This document shows positions 23,532 through 31,323 of a stretch of DNA of 54,897 nt, one piece after another. Position numbers and translations under genes: made by a program. A model generated the notes under the pieces. It saw only the letters and a list, made by a program, of their open reading frames with translations. It did no database searches and had not been told where the DNA came from. Within the stretch, counting starts at the first letter, position 1. Each line of letters starts with the position of its first letter. Origin of the DNA: Lachnospiraceae bacterium (lineage in GTDB: Bacteria > Bacillota > Clostridia > Lachnospirales > Lachnospiraceae); assembly GCA_024696945.1 (NCBI GenBank), contig JAILGF010000154.1:1-54897 (forward strand), in the 5' to 3' direction.

Positions 23532-24581
23532 AAACCCCATTGCTTTAAGGACTTCTTTGTTAAGGTCATCAGGGAACTTGGGAGGTAAAAACCTAAATTT
23601 CCCATCCTTCTTCTCAAATTTCATTTCAAAGATTCCAAAGCCTCCATAATAATCCCAGCTTGTACGGGCAATTCCTCTCTCATCGAGGAGGTTCGTTACT
23701 ATGGAATACCATTTAGCTCTTTTATCGTTCTCCACAGCAAAGGAGTTACATCCGAATTCTCCGCAGAAAACGGGCGCATTCCTTGAAATACTGAAATCGG
23801 AATAAACGTTGAACACGCTTTCTATAGCTTCTATCGTACCGGTCATGGGATATTCTTCAAAGCATCTTTTCTCTATCTCCGTAGGGTTCTCCGGAAGAGG
23901 TGGCATTTTTTCTTTATCATACGGGAACGGCAGCCCCTTTACTCTTTCCATATGGCACCAAGGAGCGCCCTGATGAGTGAATGTATGCGGATCGTAAAAA
24001 TGGAACGTGTAGATGACCTTGTCATCCCTAAAATCCGGAAGCTTTTTCATTGCCTCGGTACTATTCCAGTCGGCACCTCCGACTATTATGTAATGAGTTT
24101 TATCTATCTTACGTACTTTTCTGAAAAGTCTTTCAATGATTTCGTTCCATTTTTCAATTTCGATACCATGGGGTTCATTCATCAGTTCAAATACGATGTA
24201 TTCCGAAGCGTCCTTATACATTTCGGCCAGCTGCGTCCAGACAGGCGTGAGGACTTCCTCTATATCCGATGATGTTACGGAATCAACGTGCGTGTCATTA
24301 TGGAAATCGAATATCACATAGATGCCAAGTTCCTTAGACCACTGAGCTATATTGTCCAATATCCCGATTATCTTTTCGTTTATTTTGCAGTCATTTTCCC
24401 TATCGATGAACCTTTCGAAATGTATTGGAATACGTACTACGTCCCCGCCAAGTGTTCTGACATTTTCAAAATCTTTCTTTGTGAACATTTCTTCCACTAC
24501 AGCATCTGCGGATCTGTGCTCTAGCCATCCGCTGAAATTGAATCCTTTGTTAAATGGTGCAGGTATAGTTTTTTGAGTCAT
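23523..24581 (-). CDS. Glycoside hydrolase family 5 enzyme, no signal peptide
   Basis: 352 residues with the TIM-barrel GH5 pattern: NFSGWLEH at the start, VRIPIHFERF, YVIFDFHND, FELMNEPHG (acid/base Glu), YTFHFYDPHTF (active-site His and Tyr) and VFCGEFGCN (nucleophile Glu). It should hydrolyse beta-1,4 glucans or related oligosaccharides. No signal peptide or binding module is present, so it probably acts on imported oligosaccharides in the cytoplasm. AGGAG precedes the ATG. The end GV-stop is repeat-derived. Confidence 0.85.
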   Translation of the reverse strand: MTQKTIPAPFNKGFNFSGWLEHRSADAVVEEMFTKKDFENVRTLGGDVVRIPIHFERFIDRENDCKINEKIIGILDNIAQWSKELGIYVIFDFHNDTHVDSVTSSDIEEVLTPVWTQLAEMYKDASEYIVFELMNEPHGIEIEKWNEIIERLFRKVRKIDKTHYIIVGGADWNSTEAMKKLPDFRDDKVIYTFHFYDPHTFTHQGAPWCHMERVKGLPFPYDKEKMPPLPENPTEIEKRCFEEYPMTGTIEAIESVFNVYSDFSISRNAPVFCGEFGCNSFAVENDKRAKWYSIVTNLLDERGIARTSWDYYGGFGIFEMKFEKKDGKFRFLPPKFPDDLNKEVLKAMGFGV

Positions 24582-24620
24582 TTTATTTTCTCCTGTTTGT
24601 GTCGTTCATGGTTTGTTCAT

Positions 24621-24633
24621 GGGGTCTGACCCC
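24621..24633. repeat. REP-like palindrome
   Basis: Perfect GGGGTCTGACCCC with two upstream GTTCAT words, 3 bases past the HicB stop. Confidence 0.85.
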
Positions 24634-24636
24634 ATT

Positions 24637-24852
24637 TCAAGAAGGTTCCGGTATTACAACCCCATCTTCAATAGCTGCTTCAAGCCAAGCTTTTTTAGCA
24701 TCAAGCAATCCTGCAACAGCACCTTCAAGAGTTTCTGAGCAGGTTAAACATCCCGGCAAATCCGGATATCCAGCAATATAACCACCCTCTTCTTTATCGG
24801 GTATTATTTCCATCTTGTAAGGAATCGTCATATAATAATCAATATTTTTCAT
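24637..24852 (-). CDS. HicB-like antitoxin domain protein
   Basis: A 71-residue HicB-type protein: GGYIAGYPDLPGCLTCSETLEGA followed by the helix LLDAKKAWLEAAIEDG. HicB proteins neutralise the HicA mRNA interferase. There is no C-terminal DNA-binding extension and no HicA gene beside it, so it is an orphan. A fragment resembling a different HicB N-terminus lies directly upstream. Confidence 0.75.
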   Translation of the reverse strand: MKNIDYYMTIPYKMEIIPDKEEGGYIAGYPDLPGCLTCSETLEGAVAGLLDAKKAWLEAAIEDGVVIPEPS

Positions 24853-24858
24853 AATTAA

Positions 24859-24951
24859 TCAGCCTCTTCCAATAAATATTTTATCGTCTTTATCATAGAA
24901 TATTGTCGCTTTATAGCCTTTATATGTCATCATATCAGATTTTAATTTCAT
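24859..24951 (-). pseudogene. Truncated HicB-like fragment
   Basis: Thirty codons, MKLKSDMMTYKGYKATIFYD and on to FIGRG, with GGAG before the ATG. It matches the first 30 residues of longer HicB-type proteins (normally continuing with the VGEVxGI region) and then stops. It is probably a decayed relic next to the intact orphan HicB. Confidence 0.5.
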
Positions 24952-25010
24952 GCTTTTCTCCAGTTCATGGGGTATATCTTTATTTATTGTAACACATATT
25001 ATTATATGTT

Positions 25011-25667
25011 TCAATTACTTAATGGGGTCAGACCCCAAGGAAGCCACATCTCGTCTTCCTTCATATCTTTCTGTATCAGCAGTTCCTGCTCCTCATGAGA
25101 CATCTTGCTCTCGACGAACATACGATACTGCTCCTTGGGATTTTCTGAGAAAAAGGCAAAAGCCCTTGAAGTATCTATAAGATCCGTTATTAGAGACGCT
25201 ATTTTACTTGCTTTATATCGGGAATTGTCCGATACAAATAATGGATAGCTGCTATACTCATAATCCAATGGCTCTTTGACCATCTTCGCCTTCACGGGGT
25301 TAAGATGTATGTATCGGCTCACCTCCAAAAAATAACGCTCGTCCTGTATAATGCAGGCCGTGTATCGGCCTTCAAAAAGATGCCCTGTTAATGAATATTT
25401 GTGATTATAAGCCTCAGCATATACACTAAGCAGTTTCTGCATTATCCGCCAAAGTTCCGTCGAAATGGTTTCGATAGCCATGTGGAAATGATTTGTCATG
25501 AGACACAAGGAATGGATCTTAAACGGATATTTTTCTTTGATCGTCCCAAGTATCTTAAGAAAATACAGGTAATCGTCCTGCTCCTGAAATATTGCTGTCT
25601 TCCTGTTGCCCCTGCTCATCACATGATATGTTGCGCCGGGATACCATATTCTTCTCTGTCTTGCCAT
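25011..25667 (-). CDS. REP-associated Y1 transposase (RAYT-like)
   Basis: A 218-residue Y1 HUH transposase of the TnpA_REP type. The start RRIWYPGATYHVMSRGNRK, the HUH motif NHFHMAI (about residue 65), the catalytic-tyrosine region SVYAEAYNHKYSLTGHLFEG and YIHLNPVKAKM are all typical. It should nick single-stranded DNA at palindromes. REP-like cores lie 20 bases before its start (25687) and inside its last codons (25024), so its C-terminus PWGLTPLSN is itself repeat-encoded. AGGAGG precedes the ATG. All catalytic residues appear intact. Confidence 0.88.
   Translation of the reverse strand: MARQRRIWYPGATYHVMSRGNRKTAIFQEQDDYLYFLKILGTIKEKYPFKIHSLCLMTNHFHMAIETISTELWRIMQKLLSVYAEAYNHKYSLTGHLFEGRYTACIIQDERYFLEVSRYIHLNPVKAKMVKEPLDYEYSSYPLFVSDNSRYKASKIASLITDLIDTSRAFAFFSENPKEQYRMFVESKMSHEEQELLIQKDMKEDEMWLPWGLTPLSN
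25024..25036. repeat. REP-like palindrome at the transposase 3' end
   Basis: Perfect GGGGTCAGACCCC within the last nine codons of the RAYT-like gene. Confidence 0.85.
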
Positions 25668-25686
25668 TAAAAACCTCCTTTTTCAT

Positions 25687-25699
25687 GGGGTCTGACCCC
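25687..25699. repeat. REP-like palindrome at the transposase 5' end
   Basis: Perfect GGGGTCTGACCCC immediately upstream of the transposase ribosome site, opposite in core orientation to the 3' copy. Confidence 0.85.
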
Positions 25700-25740
25700 A
25701 TCTATATTTATCCTATTTTACGGATTATTTGTAACATATA

Positions 25741-25764
25741 TATGCCCGTCTAAATACGGGCATA
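25741..25764 (+). terminator. Hairpin with T-rich tail
   Basis: TATGCCCGT/ACGGGCATA with a 6-base loop, followed by TTTCTTATTTTG on the plus strand. On the minus strand there is no clear T-run, so it is a weak terminator for the genes present. Confidence 0.4.
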
Positions 25765-25791
25765 TTTCTTATTTTGCTTCTCTTCTTTTGT

Positions 25792-25804
25792 GGGGTCAGA
25801 CCCC
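25792..25804. repeat. REP-like palindrome
   Basis: Perfect GGGGTCAGACCCC, 5 bases past the stop of the XRE regulator. Confidence 0.85.
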
Positions 25805-25808
25805 TTTC

Positions 25809-26171
25809 TTATTTTTGCTTCTCTTCCGCCATCTTCTTCAGCCCCATTGCATAGCCCAACAGATGCGCCTGAGATGACTTATCCAGTGAATTAAAGCACT
25901 CTATCAAAAGTCCGGAGTCGGTCGTGTGATCAATAACATACTTCTTGGGCCGGTTTCCACGATCGCCCTGTGCCTCTATACCGGACAAAAGCCACTCCGG
26001 TGTAACCTTTAAAACCTCGCATATGATCATGAGTTTCTCAGCCGTCGGGTTTGTTCTTTTCTTCCTCCAATCGCTTATAGTGGTCTGAGGGATTCCGGTC
26101 TGTTCGGAAAAAGCCTTCTGCGTCATATGAAGTTCATTAATTCTGTCAAAAATGCGGTCTCTTATCAACAT
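25809..26171 (-). CDS. XRE-family helix-turn-helix regulator
   Basis: A 120-residue regulator with a Cro/CI-type helix-turn-helix at about residues 9-62 (TQKAFSEQTGIPQTTISDWR). The C-terminal half is helical and unassigned. The ATG at 26171 with GGAGG nearby is the real start; the 17-codon upstream extension contains PWGSDP from a REP-like copy. The target is unknown; the RAYT-like gene is the next gene downstream. Confidence 0.8.
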   Translation of the reverse strand: MLIRDRIFDRINELHMTQKAFSEQTGIPQTTISDWRKKRTNPTAEKLMIICEVLKVTPEWLLSGIEAQGDRGNRPKKYVIDHTTDSGLLIECFNSLDKSSQAHLLGYAMGLKKMAEEKQK

Positions 26172-26199
26172 GTTTATATTACCTCCAATATTTTCTATA

Positions 26200-26211
26200 G
26201 GGTCTGACCCC
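26200..26211. repeat. REP-like palindrome (12 of 13)
   Basis: GGGTCTGACCCC preceded by A, in the leader of the XRE gene. Confidence 0.7.
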
Positions 26212-26326
26212 CACGGAACCAAGCTATATGTACTACTATACGGATTTTATCGTAAAAGAACAGGCCTGTCAAGTTAAATCTATAACAGGCCGTTTATATG
26301 GGGGCTGATCCTTTTGTTTCCCCGAC

Positions 26327-26357
26327 GGGGTCAGACCCCTGAAGGGAGTCTGACCCC
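26327..26357. repeat. Hairpin-type REP-like repeat
   Basis: Two opposed cores with a GAAGG centre, in the gap between the XRE gene and the PASTA-like protein gene. Confidence 0.85.
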
Positions 26358-26378
26358 TTTACTTTGTTCACTGTTTGT

Positions 26379-27632
26379 TCATGGGGTCTGACCCTTTTTG
26401 TGTACATCGAACATGATCTTATATGATTTCGGGATCATTGTTCCCGGAGTGCAATCTATGTAGCCGAGTTCGTAATTATATGAATTTTCTCCTGTCCAGT
26501 CACTATCTACATAGCAGGTATATTCGATTCCTGCTTTATGCAGCATATCTTTTATTTCGTCAACGGGAGTATTTTCATCGAAGAACGGGAGTCTTACCAT
26601 ATCTTCTTTTGCCTGATCTTCGACCACATATATCCTCCTATTGGCACCATCCCAAAATGCAATCTCACCAATGCCAAAGCTCTTTGAGCTTATGTACTGT
26701 ACTTTGATTCTTTTGTCAAGTTCTACACATTCCTCATCCAGAATACTCTTCACATCCGAGAGTTTTTTGCCTATACTGTTTGGCATAACGTCAAAGATTA
26801 TCTTTAGCTGACGAATGGCTTCATCATTTTCATCCGGAAGGCTTTTCTCTAGTACGTTGGCGTTTTGTTCAACTATGCTGTTATAATGCGCTTCAAGTGC
26901 ATCTGCATCATAGGGGCTCATGTCATTGATGTATTTTATAGTCCCGGAATTAGGATAATATTCAATCTTGACTGTGATGTCAATCCTGTCTATAAGCTTT
27001 TTTAAATTTTGCAGATAATTATATGATTCTCCGGATTCAAGCATTGCACAATGTGTTCTGCCCTCTTTGTTCTCATATTTTACATAATAAGTTGTCGAGG
27101 AACGCGATTTGTATCTGTATTTTCCGGAAGCCACTTTATAACTATAACTGGGTGCAACTGCTTCAATCGTATCTAAATCTAATTCCACTATTTCAGTCTC
27201 TTTCGAAAGGGCATCTTTTAGAAGAGCGCTATCATAGGTCCACCGGCTGGGAGTCTCTGCGTTTATCCTGCATACCTGATATTTCCCTGATACCTTAAAG
27301 CAGTTCGTAATCACACAATATAGTATTACAAAGCCGACCGGTATCAGTTTCCATATTATCTTTTTCGGTTCTTTTGCTTCTTCGGTTTTCTTTTTTTCTT
27401 TTATTTCTACCAGATAGATCAAAAGGATAACTGTAACCCAATACAGAGGGAAGCTTAATGAAGTATCGAAAAACACATAGATTAGATATATCCATAGTTC
27501 TCCGGTTTTAAAATATAAGTGTTTCAGTACATGCTTTATTCCCACATCTACCAGTGTCGTTCCTATTATTATACAAAAAATGCGGAGATAGCTTAGTACG
27601 GTTTCTTTATTTAATTTGCGAGCTCTGCTCAA
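26379..27632 (-). CDS. Membrane protein with PASTA-like C-terminal domains
   Basis: 417 residues. Three membrane segments lie at about 12-30, 45-70 and 92-110, followed by a large outside region. Near 285-340 (MPNSIGKKLSDVKSILDEE) and 345-412 (PFFDENTPVDEIKDMLHKAGI ending in a strand) are PASTA-like units, which elsewhere bind peptidoglycan. That assignment is moderate. The final KKGQTP-stop is encoded by the REP-like copy at 26383. Confidence 0.6.
   Translation of the reverse strand: MSRARKLNKETVLSYLRIFCIIIGTTLVDVGIKHVLKHLYFKTGELWIYLIYVFFDTSLSFPLYWVTVILLIYLVEIKEKKKTEEAKEPKKIIWKLIPVGFVILYCVITNCFKVSGKYQVCRINAETPSRWTYDSALLKDALSKETEIVELDLDTIEAVAPSYSYKVASGKYRYKSRSSTTYYVKYENKEGRTHCAMLESGESYNYLQNLKKLIDRIDITVKIEYYPNSGTIKYINDMSPYDADALEAHYNSIVEQNANVLEKSLPDENDEAIRQLKIIFDVMPNSIGKKLSDVKSILDEECVELDKRIKVQYISSKSFGIGEIAFWDGANRRIYVVEDQAKEDMVRLPFFDENTPVDEIKDMLHKAGIEYTCYVDSDWTGENSYNYELGYIDCTPGTMIPKSYKIMFDVHKKGQTP
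26383..26395. repeat. REP-like palindrome supplying a C-terminus
   Basis: GGGGTCTGACCCT, preceded by two GTTCA words. On the minus strand it encodes GQTP-stop. Confidence 0.75.
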
Positions 27633-27761
27633 ATCTACAATCCTTTCTACCTATACGGTCAATTCTGTTCATGCCTGACATACGACTTATTGTTAATATC
27701 ATACATTAAACAAGTCTATTTGGAAAGATTTTTTTCCGCACATTAGAAGGTCATAATTTGT

Positions 27762-28487
27762 TCATGGGGTCTGACCCCATGGTCTTACTTTGCCGATCCA
27801 GCCGTTCTCGTTCCAGTATTTGAAGTCGGTGTATTCGGGGTTCTGTTTGCCGAGGCTTGTCTGCAGCATCCTTACGACATAGAATTTTGCTTTCACTATC
27901 AGGTTCGTATGGCCAAGTTTAGTGTAATCGATGGAGTGCATTTTTCTCGCAACACTGCTCAGCTTCTTTTGGAATGATGCTTTCTTTTTTTCATCGATTT
28001 TGTTCCAGTCAATTTCTGACATTAGCTTAAAACTTACGACTTTGATTGTAGAAACGCCCCACCACGAGAGGCTGTCTTTTATATCCTTTGCAGTTGATTT
28101 TCCGCCTGCTCCCAGGCATTGTGTAATTATTACTGCTCTCTTTCCGAACATCTCTTTTGCAGGACGGTGCGGCATCCATCTGTATCCGAAATGATCGAGC
28201 ATTGCTTTCATTGCTCCGGTGGTATGGAAAACATAGGCCGGTGAAGTAAAGACAAGTAGATCGGCTTCAAGTAAAGATTTCTCGATTTTCTGCACTATTT
28301 CTGCGTCCTTGCAGAGATTCTGATTATTTCTGAAACATGCAGTGCATCCCATACAAAATCCGGGACCGTCCTTGGGAAGATAGTATTCTGTGATTTCTGC
28401 ATCGTTCCTAAATGTTTCTAAAAATATTTCTTTAAGTCTGTATGTTACGCCGTGTTTTTCGGTTCCGTTGATGACTGTGATTTTCAT
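27762..28487 (-). CDS. NAD(P)H-dependent FMN reductase-type flavoprotein
   Basis: A 241-residue flavodoxin-fold oxidoreductase: MKITVINGTEKHG (FMN phosphate loop), then CMGCTACF with two cysteines, and FTSPAYVFHTTGAMKAMLDHFGY. It probably reduces quinones, nitro compounds or a metal centre. The ATG at 28487 has GGAGG 8 bases upstream. It overlaps the end of the TetR gene by 56 bases, so the pair is coupled and TetR probably controls it. The end PWGQTP-stop comes from a REP-like core. Confidence 0.8.
   Translation of the reverse strand: MKITVINGTEKHGVTYRLKEIFLETFRNDAEITEYYLPKDGPGFCMGCTACFRNNQNLCKDAEIVQKIEKSLLEADLLVFTSPAYVFHTTGAMKAMLDHFGYRWMPHRPAKEMFGKRAVIITQCLGAGGKSTAKDIKDSLSWWGVSTIKVVSFKLMSEIDWNKIDEKKKASFQKKLSSVARKMHSIDYTKLGHTNLIVKAKFYVVRMLQTSLGKQNPEYTDFKYWNENGWIGKVRPWGQTP
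27766..27778. repeat. REP-like palindrome supplying a C-terminus
   Basis: Perfect GGGGTCTGACCCC preceded by TTGTTCAT. On the minus strand it encodes WGQTP-stop of the flavoprotein. Confidence 0.85.
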
Positions 28488-29127
28488 TATTTTTTCCTCC
28501 GTGATTTTTTTTTGTTGTCCTTGCATACAATCTGTTAAACTGCCGAATGTGTGCTTCCATTGTTTTCAGTGCCTCAGCCTCACGTTCCGGATTTCGGTCG
28601 CATATGGTCAGCAGCATATATATCGGCGCGTAAAAATGCAGTGTCATGATTTCCACATTTTCTGTCTGCAAAACTCCTGCGGAAACCATCAATCCGAAAA
28701 GCATTCCCTGGTATGAAAGCGGATCGTCCACATATTGTTTCGTATATGCTGCCGCAAGTTCCTTATCATGAAACTGCTCAATGGTGAGCATCTTTCGAAA
28801 CCGCCTTGTGTAGTCATCGTGTAAGAAGTATAGAAACAGGTTAGTCCCGAGAGTGACCAACTGCTCTTCCGGAATATGTTTGTATATCTCAGCATCCGCC
28901 CCGGCATCTGCTCCGTTAATCTGTAATGCGCCTGCCTCTTCTAAAAATCGCCTGTTCATCTCTTCGATGATTGCATCAAAGATAGCCTGCTTGTTTTTAT
29001 AATGCTTGTAAAGTGATGGCGCCTTTATGCCGACCCGCTCTGCAATATCCGCAACAAATACGTTTGCATATCCCTTTTCGGAAAACAGCGTTAACGCTTC
29101 TTCCATTATTCTGTGTTTGGTATCCAT
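28432..29127 (-). CDS. TetR-family repressor
   Basis: 231 residues. The TetR helix-turn-helix occupies residues 5-50 (NVFVADIAERVGIKAPSLYK). The ligand domain follows. The last about 20 residues, rich in Asn, Lys and Arg, are read from the start of the flavoprotein gene in another frame and may be a run-on. AAGGAA precedes the ATG. Two palindromic operators at its promoter indicate autoregulation and control of the flavoprotein. Confidence 0.87.
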   Translation of the reverse strand: MDTKHRIMEEALTLFSEKGYANVFVADIAERVGIKAPSLYKHYKNKQAIFDAIIEEMNRRFLEEAGALQINGADAGADAEIYKHIPEEQLVTLGTNLFLYFLHDDYTRRFRKMLTIEQFHDKELAAAYTKQYVDDPLSYQGMLFGLMVSAGVLQTENVEIMTLHFYAPIYMLLTICDRNPEREAEALKTMEAHIRQFNRLYARTTKKNHGGKNNENHSHQRNRKTRRNIQT

Positions 29128-29220
29128 TTTAATTCCTTTCTTTATATTGTACCGGATGGGTTTTATGTGTCATACGGTTAGTTTGGTTTTAGTTATTTGG
29201 GGTTTAGTTATTTTGGTTTC

Positions 29221-29269
29221 GGCTAATTTGGATTAGCCATATTATAAGCTAATTTGAATTAGCTGTCAA
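29221..29269 (-). promoter_or_regulatory. TetR promoter with two palindromic operators
   Basis: TTGACA (29264-29269), 17 bases, TATAAT (29241-29246) on the minus strand. Operator 1 (29221-29238) and operator 2 (29247-29264) are each perfect 7-base-arm palindromes of the form RGCTAATTTGRATTAGCY. Operator 2 fills the spacer and operator 1 covers the start point. Weaker GGTTTAGTTA half-sites continue to about 29175. Confidence 0.85.
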
Positions 29270-29287
29270 GTAAAAAATAAAAAAAAT

Positions 29288-29300
29288 GGGGTCTGACCCC
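29288..29300. repeat. REP-like palindrome
   Basis: Perfect GGGGTCTGACCCC upstream of the TetR promoter. Confidence 0.85.
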
Positions 29301-29337
29301 ATTAATAAACCATGAACAAACCATTAACTGTGTTAAT

Positions 29338-29350
29338 GGGGTCTGACCCC
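29338..29350. repeat. REP-like palindrome
   Basis: Perfect GGGGTCTGACCCC, 7 bases past the stop of the lipoprotein gene. GAACAAACCATT-type spacer words link it to the 29288 copy. Confidence 0.85.
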
Positions 29351-29357
29351 GACCACA

Positions 29358-30269
29358 TTAACAAGGCTCATCATAAAACAGTTTAGTATCCGGTATGACA
29401 ACTGAACGAATAACTGTTGATTCTCCGGTTATTCTGTGAGTCTCTTTATCATAAAAAATCTCAGTTTTTATTATCTCTGCCTTTTGATTTTCTTCACGCT
29501 CATCGTAGTCTCCGAACTGTTTCCAATTAGGCGAATAACAAGTATAAACTATTGCATTCTGCCTCTCTTCAACCCCTCGCAACAAAAGATATGAATCAAA
29601 ATAATACGAATATTCAAAATCCGCTTCCAACAAAACATTTTCAAGAGTCAGTTCGCCTAGGTAATTCGGTCCTGCATAAAAATGTCCGTCAAGCGTATCT
29701 GATAGCATATAAATATTACGGTAAAAACATCTTCTGGTAAATCCATATTGCTGACTTGAAGCAAGTCCATACTGGACATAATTGTTTGTTTCTCCAAAAT
29801 AAACAACCTCTATGTCATTATATACAATTAAGCTGTTCATATGCTCTTCTGCCAGTTTTTTAAAATCCTGGTCGGATATCTTCCGGTTAACATCGTAATC
29901 CTTTCGCTCTCCTCCCGGATCAAGCATATACGGTTCAAACATTTCATAACCTTCAAGAGGCGTACCGAAATCATTATATGGATCAGCTTTAAAATCCTCC
30001 ACAAAATCAGTCGTTTTATATTCGTGAGTGGCTAAGTATATTACATCTTCATCTGATAGATTATTTATATCTTCTTCTGAAGAAATGCTGAATTGTTTTA
30101 GAGGTTCATTTTCAGCAACAGTATCTTTTTCTTTTGGATTAACTGGGATATCTTCTGTGGTTTCTGTTTTTTCCGATGTTTCTATTGTTATGCTTTTCTT
30201 ATTGCTACATCCTGAACTAATAATCGCAAGAAACAATAGAACCAAGAATATTAAATATTTCTTCATCAT
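29358..30269 (-). CDS. Lipoprotein of unknown function
   Basis: 303 residues with a lipoprotein signal (LAIISSGC lipobox, Cys21), a Thr/Glu-rich linker to about residue 55, then an acidic globular part without a recognised domain. It is probably tethered to the outer face of the membrane. GGAGGG lies 6 bases before the ATG. Confidence 0.7.
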   Translation of the reverse strand: MMKKYLIFLVLLFLAIISSGCSNKKSITIETSEKTETTEDIPVNPKEKDTVAENEPLKQFSISSEEDINNLSDEDVIYLATHEYKTTDFVEDFKADPYNDFGTPLEGYEMFEPYMLDPGGERKDYDVNRKISDQDFKKLAEEHMNSLIVYNDIEVVYFGETNNYVQYGLASSQQYGFTRRCFYRNIYMLSDTLDGHFYAGPNYLGELTLENVLLEADFEYSYYFDSYLLLRGVEERQNAIVYTCYSPNWKQFGDYDEREENQKAEIIKTEIFYDKETHRITGESTVIRSVVIPDTKLFYDEPC

Positions 30270-30350
30270 ATATGTCCCTCCTTGTTATATATTAGACGAA
30301 ATATACAACAGTTGGTTCCAGCGTTATTTAATTCAAATGATTCCCATATA

Positions 30351-30725
30351 CTATTCTCGCATGTTGATTCGCCATTCTACTATATAGCACGGAATGATGC
30401 CTATACAATAACTCACAAGATCTACTACTGAAAAACCTATACCGATGATTATCCTTAAGAATTTATTAGTTATCCCAAACCTGTCACAGAATCCCCATAG
30501 TTGTAGGAACTCCACCACAAAAGCAAATACTAAGATCAGTGTTGGGAGAATATACCATTTTCGTGGTCTTTCCGGACTGATAGTCCTAAAGAGTGTATAG
30601 AGCAGGATGACAATCAGAACATCCCCCAGATAGCTTCGTATCCAGCCGTCCGCATACATTCCTATGATTATCTCTACACCGAGCAGAACCAAGGTGGAGA
30701 TTCCAAAAATTAAGCGTCTTTTCAT
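30351..30725 (-). CDS. DUF2809 membrane protein
   Basis: A 124-residue integral membrane protein with four predicted segments. ADGWIRSYLGDVLIVILLY near residue 25 matches DUF2809. The function is unknown. The ATG at 30725 is preferred, because the upstream extension reads through the REP-like copy at 30738 (MGSDP) into the previous gene. The ribosome site is weak and abuts the repeat, so translation may be affected by it. Confidence 0.7.
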   Translation of the reverse strand: MKRRLIFGISTLVLLGVEIIIGMYADGWIRSYLGDVLIVILLYTLFRTISPERPRKWYILPTLILVFAFVVEFLQLWGFCDRFGITNKFLRIIIGIGFSVVDLVSYCIGIIPCYIVEWRINMRE

Positions 30726-30737
30726 AATCGTCTTTAT

Positions 30738-30750
30738 GGGGTCAGACCCC
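30738..30750. repeat. REP-like palindrome between coupled genes
   Basis: Perfect GGGGTCAGACCCC between the zinc-ribbon gene stop and the DUF2809 start. Confidence 0.85.
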
Positions 30751-30756
30751 ATTAAT

Positions 30757-31323
30757 TTAATCCATTTTACTCCAAAAGTCATTGCAATCAGACACACATT
30801 TATCTGTGCATCCACTGACTTCACCGAGCATTCCATAATATCCGTATCCATCATGGCCGCCAAGCGCGACGCAGCCAAATAACAAACAACAGGAAAGACA
30901 TAAACCAATTATTGACAGGACAAATGTACGACCACTTCTTTTGTTATGTTGCTTCATGATATTAATTGAAACAACCAGTCCCACTACACCAAGGATTACA
31001 CCGATAATTGCAAGAGCACAACCCACAAAAAGACTTGCGCCACCGATACTTATACTGCAAATACCCAGAGCAATTACATTTTTATCTTTGCGATCGAACT
31101 CTTTATCCGGCGGGTCTATTTTTTCCAGATGTTCCGTCAATTCCTGTTTGAATTGCTGCTGCTTTTCTTCTTCGGTCAATGACAGGAACTTTTTAAACTG
31201 AGTGACATTTTCATCTATGTCACCTGTTTCATATTCTTTCGTATACTCTTCTGTATCTAATTTACATGTCGGGCAAATTTTTGTATATCCCGGAATGTTA
31301 TTTCCGCAATTAGGACAAGTCAT
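30757..31323 (-). CDS. Zinc-ribbon membrane protein (DUF4190-like)
   Basis: 188 residues. The zinc ribbon is at residues 3-19 (CPNCGN..CPTC), followed by a charged linker and two or three membrane segments from about residue 85 (ICSISIGG.., IIGVILGVVGLVVSINIMK). It is a paralogue of the 48100-48672 gene. The role is unknown. The ATG overlaps the rhomboid stop as ATGA, so the pair is translationally coupled. Confidence 0.75.
   Translation of the reverse strand: MTCPNCGNNIPGYTKICPTCKLDTEEYTKEYETGDIDENVTQFKKFLSLTEEEKQQQFKQELTEHLEKIDPPDKEFDRKDKNVIALGICSISIGGASLFVGCALAIIGVILGVVGLVVSINIMKQHNKRSGRTFVLSIIGLCLSCCLLFGCVALGGHDGYGYYGMLGEVSGCTDKCVSDCNDFWSKMD

Noticed and set aside
26299..26311. GGGGGCTGATCCT as a degenerate palindrome copy
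   Set aside because: Too many mismatches to separate from chance, although it lies next to a true copy.
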